In this document: one piece after another, positions 34,815 through 42,943 of the stretch | Position numbering within the stretch: position 1 is the first letter of the stretch | How the letters are laid out: every line of letters starts with the position of its first letter | IMG/VR virus record: IMGVR_UViG_3300042549_003483 | Span: 1 to 62,459 of that record | From: a virus | Reading direction: 5' to 3' (one strand) | Length of the DNA stretch: 62,459 nt | Translations under genes and position numbers: made by a program | Notes under the pieces: model-generated | Seen by the model: the letters and a program-made list of their open reading frames with translations, nothing else | Database searches by the model: none | What the model was told of the DNA's origin: nothing

Positions 34815-35291
34815 TTACGTTTCTTGAACGATTAAATTTTCATAGAAAATTAGGAGCGACCGCATTTGTGCAATAGTTGCGTTACGTTTCATGGCGTTGG
34901 CAAGAACAGAAACTACAACAACATTACCTTTAATATACCCTCGTTCTGGTATAATGCGATCTAGAGAAGGGCTATTGTCACAAATTTTTCCTTGTCCTAA
35001 AAGTATTGGAATACCTATTGCTGGACAAACATCAGGAACGACAATATCTTCAACAGAAATATCAAATGGGAGGTTTCGTTTTTTTGAGCGCGATTTAGCG
35101 CTTTCCCACAATCGTAAAGCAGGATTTGTATGATATTTATTGTTGGCTTTTGCGTTTCGTTGTTCTCTGTGTTTTATTAAACAATCTCTGTTTATTTGTA
35201 AATTTTTTTCAGGGTTGTTTTGTCGCCAGCGACGTACATTTTCTCTGTGTCGCTCTGGATTACGACGATGCCATGGAATGTTGTCTGACAT
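34815..35291 (-). CDS. Free-standing HNH endonuclease
   Basis: 158 residues. A basic N-terminal part (WHRRNPERHRENVRRWRQNN and two more Arg/Lys helices) precedes the nuclease end: PDVCPAIGIPILLGQG, SPSLDRIIPERGYIKGN and SVLANAMKRNATI. SLDRI..GY..GN.V.S..AN..K is typical of phage HNH genes of the GIIsup-like group. It is A+T richer than neighbours and has its own promoter with an inverted repeat. It lies between polymerase and SSB genes as a selfish insertion. Confidence 0.85.
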   Translation of the reverse strand: MSDNIPWHRRNPERHRENVRRWRQNNPEKNLQINRDCLIKHREQRNAKANNKYHTNPALRLWESAKSRSKKRNLPFDISVEDIVVPDVCPAIGIPILLGQGKICDNSPSLDRIIPERGYIKGNVVVVSVLANAMKRNATIAQMRSLLIFYENLIVQET

Positions 35292-35300
35292 TTACACCTT

Positions 35301-35351
35301 TAATACTGTTGCATGTACAGTATTAAATACTCAAAATTGCATAAATGTCAA
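35301..35351 (-). promoter_or_regulatory. Leftward promoter with inverted repeat for HNH gene
   Basis: Minus-strand TTGACA (35351-35346) is 18 bases from TTTAAT (35327-35322). TAATACTG (35301-35308) and CAGTATTA (35318-35325) form an 8-bp inverted repeat across the start region, suitable as an operator. Confidence 0.7.
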
Positions 35352-38152
35352 GATAATTCTTTTGTGTCAAGCCAATTTGGCCCTGCTTTTATTTCACATT
35401 CCAAGTCCAATTGCATCGCGTATCCATATCGCTTTTCAATTGCGCTGCGTACGTTTCTCATTTCATGCGCCATTATGGCCGCAGCCTTATTTACTTCATC
35501 AGCAGGGGCGTCTAGAACAACGGAATCATGTACTGAATTTATCAGAACTGCCCGTAAACCCTCGGCTTTGAGACGGCGATGGATCGCAATAACCGCCAGC
35601 GGCACAATGTCGGCTGTGGCAAACCCCTGTACCGGATAATTTTTAATCTGGGTCGAACCGGCGACGTAGCCGTACTTGTTACGGCGGGCGTTAGGGAACG
35701 AGTATTGACGACCAGAAGGGAGCGTAATGACTTTCTGACTAACTGCTGTAGAGAGTAGTACTTCGTGCCATTTGGCAACTCCGCCGTACTTTTCAGCGAA
35801 AGCTTTATAATAAGATTGCTCAGCTTCCGTTCCCGAGGAGCCACCGTATACATTATGTTCAATGCAGTTCGCTAAGCTGCACCCGCTTTTCAGCAGCTAC
35901 ACGTCGCCGTGTAGATCAGACTATATCATCATCCCATAGGGATGCCCGGCGCTTCCGCCCGCTTGGGCGTACTCCATTACTGGATAGTCGTTGCACCTTC
36001 AAATGCTTTCCAACATTCATGCTCAACCTGATGACACCGCTTACACAAAAGCTCTAAATTGTCTTTTGCGTAGTTGTATTGGTTATGATCGCGGTGATGG
36101 ATGACCCACATATAGTGGGTGGCTTCTTCTAGGTTGGTAGCGCAGCGTTCACAACACTTGCGCTCTGCACGAATTTCACGACGTATTGTTTCGTAAGTGT
36201 AGCGCCCATGTTTGAATAGTGGGTGGGCTTCTCCACGATGTGGGTAGCCGCCCTTGCCTACACCGGGCATTTTTGCACGCTTACGAATTTGTCGCGTTAC
36301 AGCTTCTTTGCGTTTATCAGCAGCACACGTAACACAATACTTTGCTGCTGGTCCTGTGGGCGTAAACGTCACACCGCAGCAGGAACAACTCTTATCTTTA
36401 AGCAACGTATCTTCAATCCTTGGATTAAATGTATGTTGCTTATATACACTAAAAGCTGTAAATTGTCAAGACATTTGTTTGGATCAGGATTATCTCGTAG
36501 AGACTTCCCCTGAGTTCACCGGGTTTTCATAGCGCAGTTACCTGCACTAGCCGCTATATGTTTAACGGTTTGAACGTGTGAGATTTCGCCCCTTGACGGT
36601 CAGTAGTTTGTCCCGACTCCGTGAGAATTTGTGCTGTGTACGAATGTACGTCAAACTTCGATAATACATCCTGCTTTACCTGCTCATCACCACTCAACTC
36701 TCCTGCGACCCGAAATTCAAGCTGAGAGAAGTCAGCTTCGATAATTAATCCTCCATCGAAACGGGATACCACGCAACGACGGATAGGGAACGTTTTCCCT
36801 CTGGGTTGATTCTGGAAATTTGGATCGCTAGATGACAGCCGGCCTGTGGCGGTAATACACTGATTAAATCGTGGATGTAAGATACCGTCCGGTCGGGTGT
36901 TACGTCGGATGCCCCCAACGAAACTGCTGAGATAAGTTTCGATTGCATTTACTCGCACCATAGCTGATAGAAAGTCGGCAGCGTCCTTGTTACCCTTGGC
37001 TGCTGCCGCTTCCGCCAAGTGTGTTAAGGTTTCTTTATCTGTGGCAAATCCGTTTGCGGTGCAGTCCCAGATGTTTCGAGGTGATTGGCGCAGACCGGCG
37101 TACTCTGCCAAATCCGTGTATACGACTCCCGATCCACCGCAAGTAGGGCATTTGTTTGGGCGCTTATGAAATTCTCCATTGATGCGCGTTCTGTAGTAAT
37201 GCCCCGTACCTTTGCAATCCACGCATTGTTTAGCCTGAGTCTTGCGAACAAGGGTAGTTTGTTCTCGGACATTTGCAGCAAACCTCCCGGCAGACATGTC
37301 GGGCCGAGGCAAAGGCTTACCACGGGCATTTAGCCCAATGCTAAACGTCTCAGCCCAAGCCTTCTTGTCCTTAACACGCCGAGAGTAGATAAGACAACTT
37401 AACTGTTCTGGTGAAGCTAGGTTGATGGGCGTGTCACCCATGACCTTATGCTTAATCTCCTCTAACCGAATGGTTAGGTTGGCAAGTTCTTTTTTGTACT
37501 CGGCTTCAACAGCGTCAAGGGTAACTAGGTCAATCTTGATGCCGTTTCGTTCCATGTCTGTAAGAACGTACAAAAACTCATTCATCATATCCCGTGTCGG
37601 GACAAGACCTACGTTGTACGGATTTGCATAAAGTTTTTGCTGACTGATAAAAAGATCAGCAGTTGAAACGATATCTCCCTCGCCGTATTCCCGCAATTCA
37701 TCAATGGGAATTTCGGCTACTGAAACACCCTTGTCAAAATACTTGTGGAAAATGTCAGACTTTTTAAGTGTGACACCACGCCGGATGCAGGAACCCTCCA
37801 GCGACAGGTCGTCCTTGAGGCCCCGGCTGAACACATACTCACCGATCATCGTGTCGTAGCACGCACCACTGTAGGTGAAGCCAGCTTCCAGAAGCCAAGC
37901 CAGATCGTGCTTGAGGTTATGACCGACGAGTAGGGTTGTTTTATCCAGAACCGATTGGATGTACGAAATATCCTGCGGTGTGCATTTGTATTCCGAATGG
38001 TCGATGAACACGTACGGCAATAGCTGTACGTCACCATCCACGACATGACCCAAGCCCACGCTGACGAGTTTGTTACCCGGATTGTATGGGCTTAGGTCAA
38101 TGCCTCTTTCGTGTTTGGTAACTGTGTTCTCTACGTCAGCGATTGTGATCAT
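35348..38152 (-). CDS. polA: Family A DNA polymerase, split by a group I intron
   Basis: Two exons, 38152-36565 and 35850-35348, join to 2091 nt (696 residues). Exon 1 has a 3'-5' exonuclease domain (VGHNLKHDLAWLLEA, CYDTMIGEYVF) and polymerase motif A (IIEADFSQLEFRVAGELSGD). Motif B is cut: exon 1 ends QGAKSHTFKP and exon 2 resumes YGGSSGTEAEQ. Motif C is INSVHDSVVLD. An unusual zinc-finger-like insert CVDCKGTG...CPTCGGSG lies near 37130-37230. It copies the phage genome. If unspliced, exon 1 is followed by three codons and TAG. The HNH gene and promoter inside the intron are listed separately. Confidence 0.92.
35977..36405 (-). CDS. Intron-encoded HNH homing endonuclease
   Basis: 142 residues. 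Zinc-type pairs at the start (KSCSCCGVTFTPTGPAAKYC, then CVTC), a basic linker, and a C-terminal HNH domain: CERCATNLEEATHYMWVIHH, RDHNQYNYAKDNLELLCKRC and HQVEHECW. The HH and later N and H are catalytic. It should cut intronless polA genes to spread the intron. It lies entirely in the intron with its own promoter. Confidence 0.92.
   Translation of the reverse strand: MLKDKSCSCCGVTFTPTGPAAKYCVTCAADKRKEAVTRQIRKRAKMPGVGKGGYPHRGEAHPLFKHGRYTYETIRREIRAERKCCERCATNLEEATHYMWVIHHRDHNQYNYAKDNLELLCKRCHQVEHECWKAFEGATTIQ
36441..36469 (-). promoter_or_regulatory. Promoter inside the polA intron
   Basis: Minus-strand TTGACA (36469-36464), 17-base spacer, TATATA (36446-36441): close to ideal sigma-70. It lies 36 bases before the HNH start, so the endonuclease can be made apart from the polymerase transcript. 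Confidence 0.82.
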
Positions 38153-38161
38153 TCAATTCTC

Positions 38162-38344
38162 TTAGTAAGGTCCATCAAATGTAGCTAATGCAAAAAGCAT
38201 AAGCGCACCAACCCAGAACATTGACAGAAAGAACGCTGGCCAAAAAGGTAGCCAGCTAATAAACCAAAGCCCTAGGCTCAATGCGCCTACTCCCGCACTT
38301 ATCATGGCACCATAGGCAGCATAATCAAGCAGTTTTTTAGACAT
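38162..38344 (-). CDS. Small membrane protein
   Basis: 60 residues with two hydrophobic helices (AAYGAMISAGVGALSLGLWF and FWPAFFLSMFWVGALMLFAL). ATG overlaps the helicase TAA; it ends 10 bases before the polymerase start. No family known. Confidence 0.65.
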   Translation of the reverse strand: MSKKLLDYAAYGAMISAGVGALSLGLWFISWLPFWPAFFLSMFWVGALMLFALATFDGPY

Positions 38345-39597
38345 TAGCTTTCATACCTCGATACTTGCGGATTAAGGATGCACGTAACTGGCCCATGCCA
38401 GCCCGTAAGTTTGTTCTTCGATACATACAGAGTACGAGTAAGATCGTCATTCGGTCTGCCGGGGTCGATATCGACGCCGATACCGATGATCAGGTCTGCC
38501 TCGCCAGCCTTGCCTGTTTTTGATCCTGCGAGGGTGGAGTAGTGAACATAGGCTTTGCCCTCTGCATCGGCACTGGCTTGGCAGATAGCGAAAACCGCAC
38601 AGTTGTTACGTTTAGCAATTTCACGGGCTCGGCGGTAAAGCTCAGTAAGGCTTTCGTCGCCACGGTTGAATTGTCCATCAATTTGCACCTTATCTAGCTG
38701 GTCAACGATAACAACATCAGGCTTGTGCTCTGCAACTAGAACCTCCAACTCCTTAACGCTGACCGTAGCCGCGTCGATAACGACGAGATTGCGCCGGATC
38801 GTGTCCCACTGTTTACGGATTGACTCCGGGTCTGCGAGGAGTTGTTCTTTGGTCTTTCCCGTGCAGCAAGTGAGCGCTCTAAGGATCGTACGATTAGCCG
38901 GTTCCTCGTTACAGATGGCGAGGACTCTGGCTCCTTGGTCAAGGAACCCGCCGGGGAATACCTCTCCCGTACTAGGACTGGTTCTTGCTCCCGCTGCCAC
39001 CAATGTGACCCAGAAGGCGGTCTTACCGATCTCGGGTCTGGCAAAGGCGATTGCAAATTCTCCGCCTGAGATACCTGCGACTCGCTCAGCCAACGTTGGG
39101 ATTGCAAATTTCCACGCTGCAAATCGGTCTGTCGCAGCAAGGATTGTATCGAGTCCTGTATCAACCACGGGTAGTGTCGAGGACTGATCGACAGTCCCCG
39201 CATTATCAAGTAGTCGGGCAACTCCCGAGAAATCGATCTTTCCATCTCCGAAATCGAGCGCTGCATCTGCAATCCTTCGTGCTAATTCCGTACGCCAGAT
39301 CGCAGATAAAACGTCACGCGCTACATCAGCACCAATTTCGTCTGGCAATTCCCCGACTTCATCAAGCAGGGTAGCCACCTCCGTACGGGTGGCACGGGTC
39401 AGGGTTGGGTTGTTTGAGAAATGTAGAGACTGGATTTCGCTAACGGTAAGGTTCCGTTGATAACGCTCGTGAGCGTCGGCAATCGTATCGAAGATTGCGT
39501 CAATCGGGTTTGGGAACATTGACCGTGTTAGCTTGGCCCGGTTCTCTGTAAAGAACGAATGATCAAGTAGTAGCTTTAGTAATTGCTTTTCTTGCAT
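38344..39597 (-). CDS. Replicative DNA helicase, DnaB-like
   Basis: 417 residues from ATG 39597. The N-terminal helical domain (to about 170) is followed by the RecA-type ATPase core. Walker A is a variant, FARPEIGKTAFW, in which the first Gly is missing but GKT is kept. Later come VLAICNEEPANR, VVIVDQLDKVQIDG (Walker B) and AVFAICQASADAEG. It unwinds DNA in front of the polymerase, together with the separate primase at 40162; in T7 the two are fused. Confidence 0.85.
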   Translation of the reverse strand: MQEKQLLKLLLDHSFFTENRAKLTRSMFPNPIDAIFDTIADAHERYQRNLTVSEIQSLHFSNNPTLTRATRTEVATLLDEVGELPDEIGADVARDVLSAIWRTELARRIADAALDFGDGKIDFSGVARLLDNAGTVDQSSTLPVVDTGLDTILAATDRFAAWKFAIPTLAERVAGISGGEFAIAFARPEIGKTAFWVTLVAAGARTSPSTGEVFPGGFLDQGARVLAICNEEPANRTILRALTCCTGKTKEQLLADPESIRKQWDTIRRNLVVIDAATVSVKELEVLVAEHKPDVVIVDQLDKVQIDGQFNRGDESLTELYRRAREIAKRNNCAVFAICQASADAEGKAYVHYSTLAGSKTGKAGEADLIIGIGVDIDPGRPNDDLTRTLYVSKNKLTGWHGPVTCILNPQVSRYES

Positions 39598-39631
39598 TGA
39601 GAACCGTATTCTTTGCAAACACCTATGACAT

Positions 39632-39778
39632 TTACATAATGTACAATACGTACGCCAGCATAGCCAGTGCTACTAAACCTAGGAACAGCACTAGAAAAGC
39701 CGGAATACCAAATGCTTCCATAAACAAGTAAGAAAAGGTATAAGTAAAAATACCCACGACTATGGCCACAGGATGCAT
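39632..39778 (-). CDS. Small two-span membrane protein
   Basis: 48 residues from ATG 39778, with GTAGGAA upstream. MHPVAIVVGIFTYTFSYLFM and IPAFLVLFLGLVALAMLAYV are two hydrophobic helices; the end is LYIM then TAA. The composition is clearly non-random against its other frames. Lies between a terminator and the helicase gene. Function unknown. Confidence 0.6.
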   Translation of the reverse strand: MHPVAIVVGIFTYTFSYLFMEAFGIPAFLVLFLGLVALAMLAYVLYIM

Positions 39779-39802
39779 AGAACAATGTTCCTACATATAT
39801 GG

Positions 39803-39835
39803 GAAAAAGAAGGGCAGGGGGATTAGCCCTGCCCT
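39803..39835 (-). terminator. Leftward intrinsic terminator / attenuator
   Basis: On the minus strand GGGCAGGG (39835-39828) pairs with CCCTGCCC (39819-39812), followed by TTCTTTTT. It stands about 30 bases after the expected start from the promoter at 39873-39901. Confidence 0.88.
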
Positions 39836-39872
39836 CAGTTTATTAGAGTGTGTGCATCAACTGCATTTCGTA

Positions 39873-39901
39873 TATATAGGAACTTACGCCGCGTTTGTCA
39901 A
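39873..39901 (-). promoter_or_regulatory. Leftward promoter before helicase
   Basis: Minus-strand TTGACA (39901-39896), 17 bases, TATATA (39878-39873). It overlaps the end of the upstream gene. The terminator at 39803 lies directly downstream. Confidence 0.75.
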
Positions 39902-40153
39902 GAGGTCGTTGTTGATAACGCCACGGCTGACGGTACGGGGCTTACGGGTCTTGGGGGCAGGGGAGGCGATCACCTCCTCAACGACCTTGGGGGTACGAGG
40001 ACCACGACGCTCCTTGAGGTCGAGTTCCGAATCCTCAGCCTTAAACTCAGTGACCAGATCAGCAAGGGCCTTGGCCAGCCGGTCTTCCAGCTTGGCAGCA
40101 TCGCGGAAACCATTGGCCTCCACGTCAAGGGTGAGGGTAGCACGCAGCTTCAT
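39884..40153 (-). CDS. Hypothetical protein with basic tail
   Basis: 89 residues. An amphipathic helix region (RDAAKLEDRLAKALADLVTE) leads to a charged, Pro/Arg/Lys-rich tail. Placed between primase and helicase, so a replication accessory role such as helicase loading is possible but unproven. Confidence 0.65.
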   Translation of the reverse strand: MKLRATLTLDVEANGFRDAAKLEDRLAKALADLVTEFKAEDSELDLKERRGPRTPKVVEEVIASPAPKTRKPRTVSRGVINNDLLTNAA

Positions 40154-40161
40154 GTTAACTC

Positions 40162-41001
40162 CTACAGTTTAAGGATGGAACGTATCTGTTCCGGGTTGTA
40201 GTACTTCAAATCGTCTGGAATGCGCACAACTTCAGTGTCAACAATATACCTTAGCTTGGCTGCTATGTCAAGTGCCTTACGTATGGCATCAGGGTCCAGT
40301 GCAACTAACACCTTTGAGAACTGCCTTAGTGGTGTGAGCATAGCATCAGCTAGGTTCGTACCCATCAGGGCCACACCAGCAACACCGGCAGCAGACACGG
40401 CACATGCACTGGCTGCGTCTTCTACGAGGACAGCAGTATCCGAAGCAGGTTGAAGATTACGATTAGTAGCTTTAAGAGTACTAGCAAGATCGCTATACTC
40501 AAACTTGCTATTAGTATAAACGATAAAAGGAAAACTGCTTCGGTCATATCTCCACCATTTAGGTTTGTCGTCTTTATTCAGTGCCCTACCTACGGCACCA
40601 ACGATATCAGCACCATTACGATTGACGAAGACACAGCGATGCAGTTTAGGATCATAGCGAATATCAGCAGTGCGCCTAGAATACGCAGCAAGGCAGTTGT
40701 TCCTTTTGAGATAGGAGACAGCAGCCTCATTGCTTAGCACGTTAACGAAGTGATCTGGTAGTGTGAAGATGGTAGCCGTATGTTCAGATTTCCTACGTAA
40801 TCGTAGATCGTCAATGGATCGTCCGACAGAGGCTTTTCCCTTCGTACCACAGGAGGCACGATAGCAATGCCAGAGGAGTAATCCATCGATCTTTGAAACG
40901 GAAAACGTATTGGGGCCACCACAGAAAGGACAGTTGGTACGGGCATGGTTGTTGTTATTTAGTTTTATGGATTGAACTATATCAAGTGGTTTCAGTGCCA
41001 T
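40162..41001 (-). CDS. DNA primase
   Basis: 279 residues. N-terminal zinc ribbon: RTNCPFCGGPNTFSV with two Cys, and LLWHCYRASCGTKGK with two more ligands. The TOPRIM core follows: AVLVEDAASACAVSA (with the conserved Glu), ALMGTNLA and VLVALDPDAIRKAL (DxD-type). It makes RNA primers for the lagging strand. It resembles the primase half of T7 gp4 without a helicase. It ends with TAG, then 8 bases to the next gene. Own promoter upstream. Confidence 0.9.
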   Translation of the reverse strand: MALKPLDIVQSIKLNNNNHARTNCPFCGGPNTFSVSKIDGLLLWHCYRASCGTKGKASVGRSIDDLRLRRKSEHTATIFTLPDHFVNVLSNEAAVSYLKRNNCLAAYSRRTADIRYDPKLHRCVFVNRNGADIVGAVGRALNKDDKPKWWRYDRSSFPFIVYTNSKFEYSDLASTLKATNRNLQPASDTAVLVEDAASACAVSAAGVAGVALMGTNLADAMLTPLRQFSKVLVALDPDAIRKALDIAAKLRYIVDTEVVRIPDDLKYYNPEQIRSILKL

Positions 41002-41057
41002 GGGCTTTGAGTGGCTGTGGGTATATGTGACCCCCGTGAATGAACTAAGGTTAATTC

Positions 41058-41086
41058 TATATGGGTATGCGTAGGAGGTTTGTCAA
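41058..41086 (-). promoter_or_regulatory. Leftward promoter for primase
   Basis: Minus-strand TTGACA (41086-41081), 17 bases, CATATA (41063-41058). Its sequence, including GCATACCCATATAG, recurs at 55742-55770. Confidence 0.75.
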
Positions 41087-41126
41087 GGGGTAAGACTAAA
41101 ATAATTTTTATCGTTGAGGTCGTACA

Positions 41127-41246
41127 TCACTTCCTCTCCTTCCCGGTCAGCCACTCCACCTTAGCCTCCAGTTCCGCGACGCGGGCGGCGAGGGCCGCCG
41201 GCCGCCGCGACGGTTCGCCTGCCGATACCGCTTGGCCATGGCGCAC
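41127..41246 (-). CDS. Small helical ORF in high-GC island
   Basis: 39 codons from GTG 41246, directly after TAAAGGAGA. The end, AALAARVAELEAKVEWLTG, forms a heptad-type helix. A competing frame from ATG 41238 (MAKRYRQANRRGG) has better spacing from the same Shine-Dalgarno but a less protein-like end. One of them is probably real. Confidence 0.35.
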   Translation of the reverse strand: MRHGQAVSAGEPSRRPAALAARVAELEAKVEWLTGKERK

Positions 41247-41499
41247 TCTCCTTTAGCGCGGTGGCCACGATGGGGCCGAGGTTGAAAGCGCGGGCGTCCA
41301 GCCGGCTGCCGAGCCGCAGAAACCCTACGCTGAACTCCGGGACTATGCCCGTCTGCGGCTGCAATTCTCCGAAGCGATCAACGCACGTTTCGCAGCGGTG
41401 AATTTCGCGATCGGGGGCCTGCGGGAAGCCGCTATAGACCATCTGCCACATCGCGCGCGGGGACGCTTTGAAGAAGCGGCCACAACAGTCGCACTTCAT
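41161..41499 (-). CDS. Zinc-finger-like hypothetical protein in island
   Basis: 112 residues from ATG 41499, overlapping the previous stop (ATGA) with GGAGGGGG upstream. MKCDCCGRFF and IHRCETCVDRFGE are two Cys pairs able to bind zinc. The Arg/Pro/Gly-rich end (GGPRRPRRGTGG) may be read-through past a shifted original stop. No known family. Confidence 0.55.
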   Translation of the reverse strand: MKCDCCGRFFKASPRAMWQMVYSGFPQAPDREIHRCETCVDRFGELQPQTGIVPEFSVGFLRLGSRLDARAFNLGPIVATALKESAPWPSGIGRRTVAAAGGPRRPRRGTGG

Positions 41500-41837
41500 C
41501 ACGCCCCCTCCCGGTCCAGCCGGCCGGCGGCGATGCCCTCGTGCAACGTAAAGTGCGCCAGCAGGTCTTGAGCGTCGTCCATTGGATTGCTCGCCCGCAC
41601 CATCTCTATCGTGGGCTCCACCGGCACCACCGCCGCCTCCCCCTTGATCATCGCCTCCGCCGCCGCGTCGCCGACCCGGTTGAGGAGCGCGAGGGCGCGG
41701 GCGATGTGGGGGTCTTTCAGAACGGTGCGGACCGAGATGCGGTCTATCTCCCGCCAGTCCGAGTGCGAATGCGTGTTGTCGTGGTGCGCCTCGCGTATCG
41801 CGACCGCGCACCGCTCGATCAGGTCATTTCTGTTCAT
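41499..41837 (-). CDS. Hypothetical protein in high-GC island
   Basis: 112 residues, soluble and helical. It starts MNRNDLIERCAVAIREAHHD, a style common in prophage proteins of high-GC proteobacteria. It overlaps neighbours by 1-4 bases, so it is part of one translation unit. Function unknown. Confidence 0.6.
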   Translation of the reverse strand: MNRNDLIERCAVAIREAHHDNTHSHSDWREIDRISVRTVLKDPHIARALALLNRVGDAAAEAMIKGEAAVVPVEPTIEMVRASNPMDDAQDLLAHFTLHEGIAAGRLDREGA

Positions 41838-42145
41838 CGGACCTTCTCCGGGGCACGAAGCGGAACGTGTCGCGTTGCCTCTCCGAGGATGTGCCGCACG
41901 CGGTCAAATGGCACGGAACCCCATCCTGTGTGCGCGCTAGCCCCGTTGGTGTTCGGGCGTATCCACTCCCCGCGGTTGGCAGGCCCCGACTCCGGCCGGG
42001 TCTCAAAGACCATCAGCGACGCGCCCCGCGCGGGCGTCGCGTGGTTCGCCCATACGTGTGCGGCGCGGCCTCGGCCTCCTATGGCGCGGATTTCTGCGGC
42101 GGCGACGTTCAAATCGTGCTCAAAATCCGCGAAGACGTTTCGCAT
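41834..42145 (-). CDS. Hypothetical protein in high-GC island
   Basis: 103 residues from ATG 42145, inside an ATGA junction with GAGGGG upstream. MRNVFADFEHDLNVAAAEIR starts a helical part; the rest is polar. No domain recognised. Confidence 0.55.
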   Translation of the reverse strand: MRNVFADFEHDLNVAAAEIRAIGGRGRAAHVWANHATPARGASLMVFETRPESGPANRGEWIRPNTNGASAHTGWGSVPFDRVRHILGEATRHVPLRAPEKVR

Positions 42146-42741
42146 CACCCCTCCTCCCCTGTCTTCACGCCGGCCAGGACGGCGGCGAGGTCGATGGCGT
42201 CCATTCTGTGATGGTTCCGGGCGTCGCCATACGTCCCGATGACCGCCTGCTTGCAGGCATCCCGCACCGCCTCGGCAACGCGATGGGCGAGGGCGGCGCG
42301 GTCGGCAACCATTCGCTGGATCGCCTCTTCCGGGTACACGGTGCCGCCGTCGGGCGGGTCCAAGAGGAAGCGGTCGGGGATCGCCCTGCACACCGCGTCA
42401 TGATCCCGCGTCAGCCGCTCGTTCTCGGCCCGAAGGCGGGCGATCTCGTCGGCGGCTTCCGGGGTCAGGTTGCGGAGGAGGAGGAGGTCGTGCATTCCAG
42501 TCGGGCTATTTTCCGGCCACAACCTCACGCGATCATATGCCCCCCGCAACCGCTCCACGATGTCCGCTTTCCCGTCCGGGACATCCGCCCCCGCCGGGGC
42601 GCCATCGGACGCGGGAGTTTCCCGCTCGGGATGCCGCACGCATCCGGGGCGGCCGGTGCAGGATGGGTCGCGCCACTCGCCCGGCCCGCCGGGATCGACG
42701 ACGCGGATTACGCACGCCGGGCAATTCAGATTGCCGCTCAT
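42145..42741 (-). CDS. Ead/Ea22-type hypothetical protein in high-GC island
   Basis: 198 residues. A Cys-containing start (LNCPACVIRVVDPGG) and Pro/Gly linker precede KADIVERLRGAYDRVRLW and EAADEIARLRAENERLTRD, a coiled coil. The DIVERLR...AADEI.RLRAEN pattern is common in accessory proteins of alphaproteobacterial and enterobacterial phages, of unknown function. ATG overlaps the stop of a 20-codon leader ORF. Confidence 0.65.
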   Translation of the reverse strand: MSGNLNCPACVIRVVDPGGPGEWRDPSCTGRPGCVRHPERETPASDGAPAGADVPDGKADIVERLRGAYDRVRLWPENSPTGMHDLLLLRNLTPEAADEIARLRAENERLTRDHDAVCRAIPDRFLLDPPDGGTVYPEEAIQRMVADRAALAHRVAEAVRDACKQAVIGTYGDARNHHRMDAIDLAAVLAGVKTGEEG

Positions 42742-42800
42742 CGCGGGCCTCTGTAGTTATCAATCTCTACAACATGTTCAAACTTGAGTATATCAACCAT
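42738..42800 (-). CDS. 20-codon leader ORF or truncated gene
   Basis: ATG 42800 follows GGAGATT. Encodes MVDILKFEHVVEIDNY and four more residues, then TGA overlapping the next ATG. The first 17 codons are backbone type and the end is high GC, so this is probably the head of a backbone gene cut by the island; it may now couple island translation. Confidence 0.4.
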   Translation of the reverse strand: MVDILKFEHVVEIDNYRGPR

Positions 42801-42904
42801 GTTCAATCTCCATACCTATGATAGTATTAGACCTCTACCGTCCATTTGCGAGTGACGGTACCCGTTGGCCATGTACGGTGGGCAAAATACAAAACACACT
42901 CCAT

Positions 42905-42933
42905 AAAAAAGTGGCGGGGCCTTACGCCCCGCC
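42905..42933 (-). terminator. Leftward intrinsic terminator after peptidase gene
   Basis: Minus-strand GGCGGGGC (42933-42926) pairs with GCCCCGCC (42920-42913), then AC and six T. Confidence 0.92.
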
Positions 42934-42943
42934 TTGGTTGAAA

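Larger units (their letters stand above)
35851..36564 (-). other. Group I self-splicing intron in polA
   Basis: 714 nt. The 5' exon ends in T and the intron ends in G (minus strand CATAATG, 35857-35851), the group I rule, and joining gives CCG TTA TAC GGT, coding Pro-Leu-Tyr-Gly as polymerase motif B needs. Near the 3' end the minus strand has GATATAGTC (about 35926-35918), the conserved core S/P7 element, and near the 5' end GGTGAACTCAGGGGAAG (about 36521-36505). An HNH gene occupies the middle. Confidence 0.9.
41117..42745 (-). other. High-GC accessory island
   Basis: About 1.6 kb of much higher G+C than flanking DNA, with sharp edges. It contains five or so overlapping minus-strand genes that are linked by ATGA junctions, and none is a replication gene. 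No inverted repeats or transposase are seen at its edges. It lies between the primase promoter and the peptidase terminator. Confidence 0.75.

Noticed and set aside
35542-35862. 106-codon minus-strand frame in polA exon 2
   Set aside because: Out of frame with the polymerase; the in-frame reading gives motif B and C residues.
38344-39597. Fused T7-type primase-helicase
   Set aside because: The primase zinc and TOPRIM domains are in a separate gene at 40162-41001.
41541-42756. Two plus-strand open frames of about 230 codons in the high-GC island
   Set aside because: High GC removes stops in all frames; the minus-strand genes have ATGA links and Shine-Dalgarno sites, and the plus products are Arg/Pro-rich without protein character.
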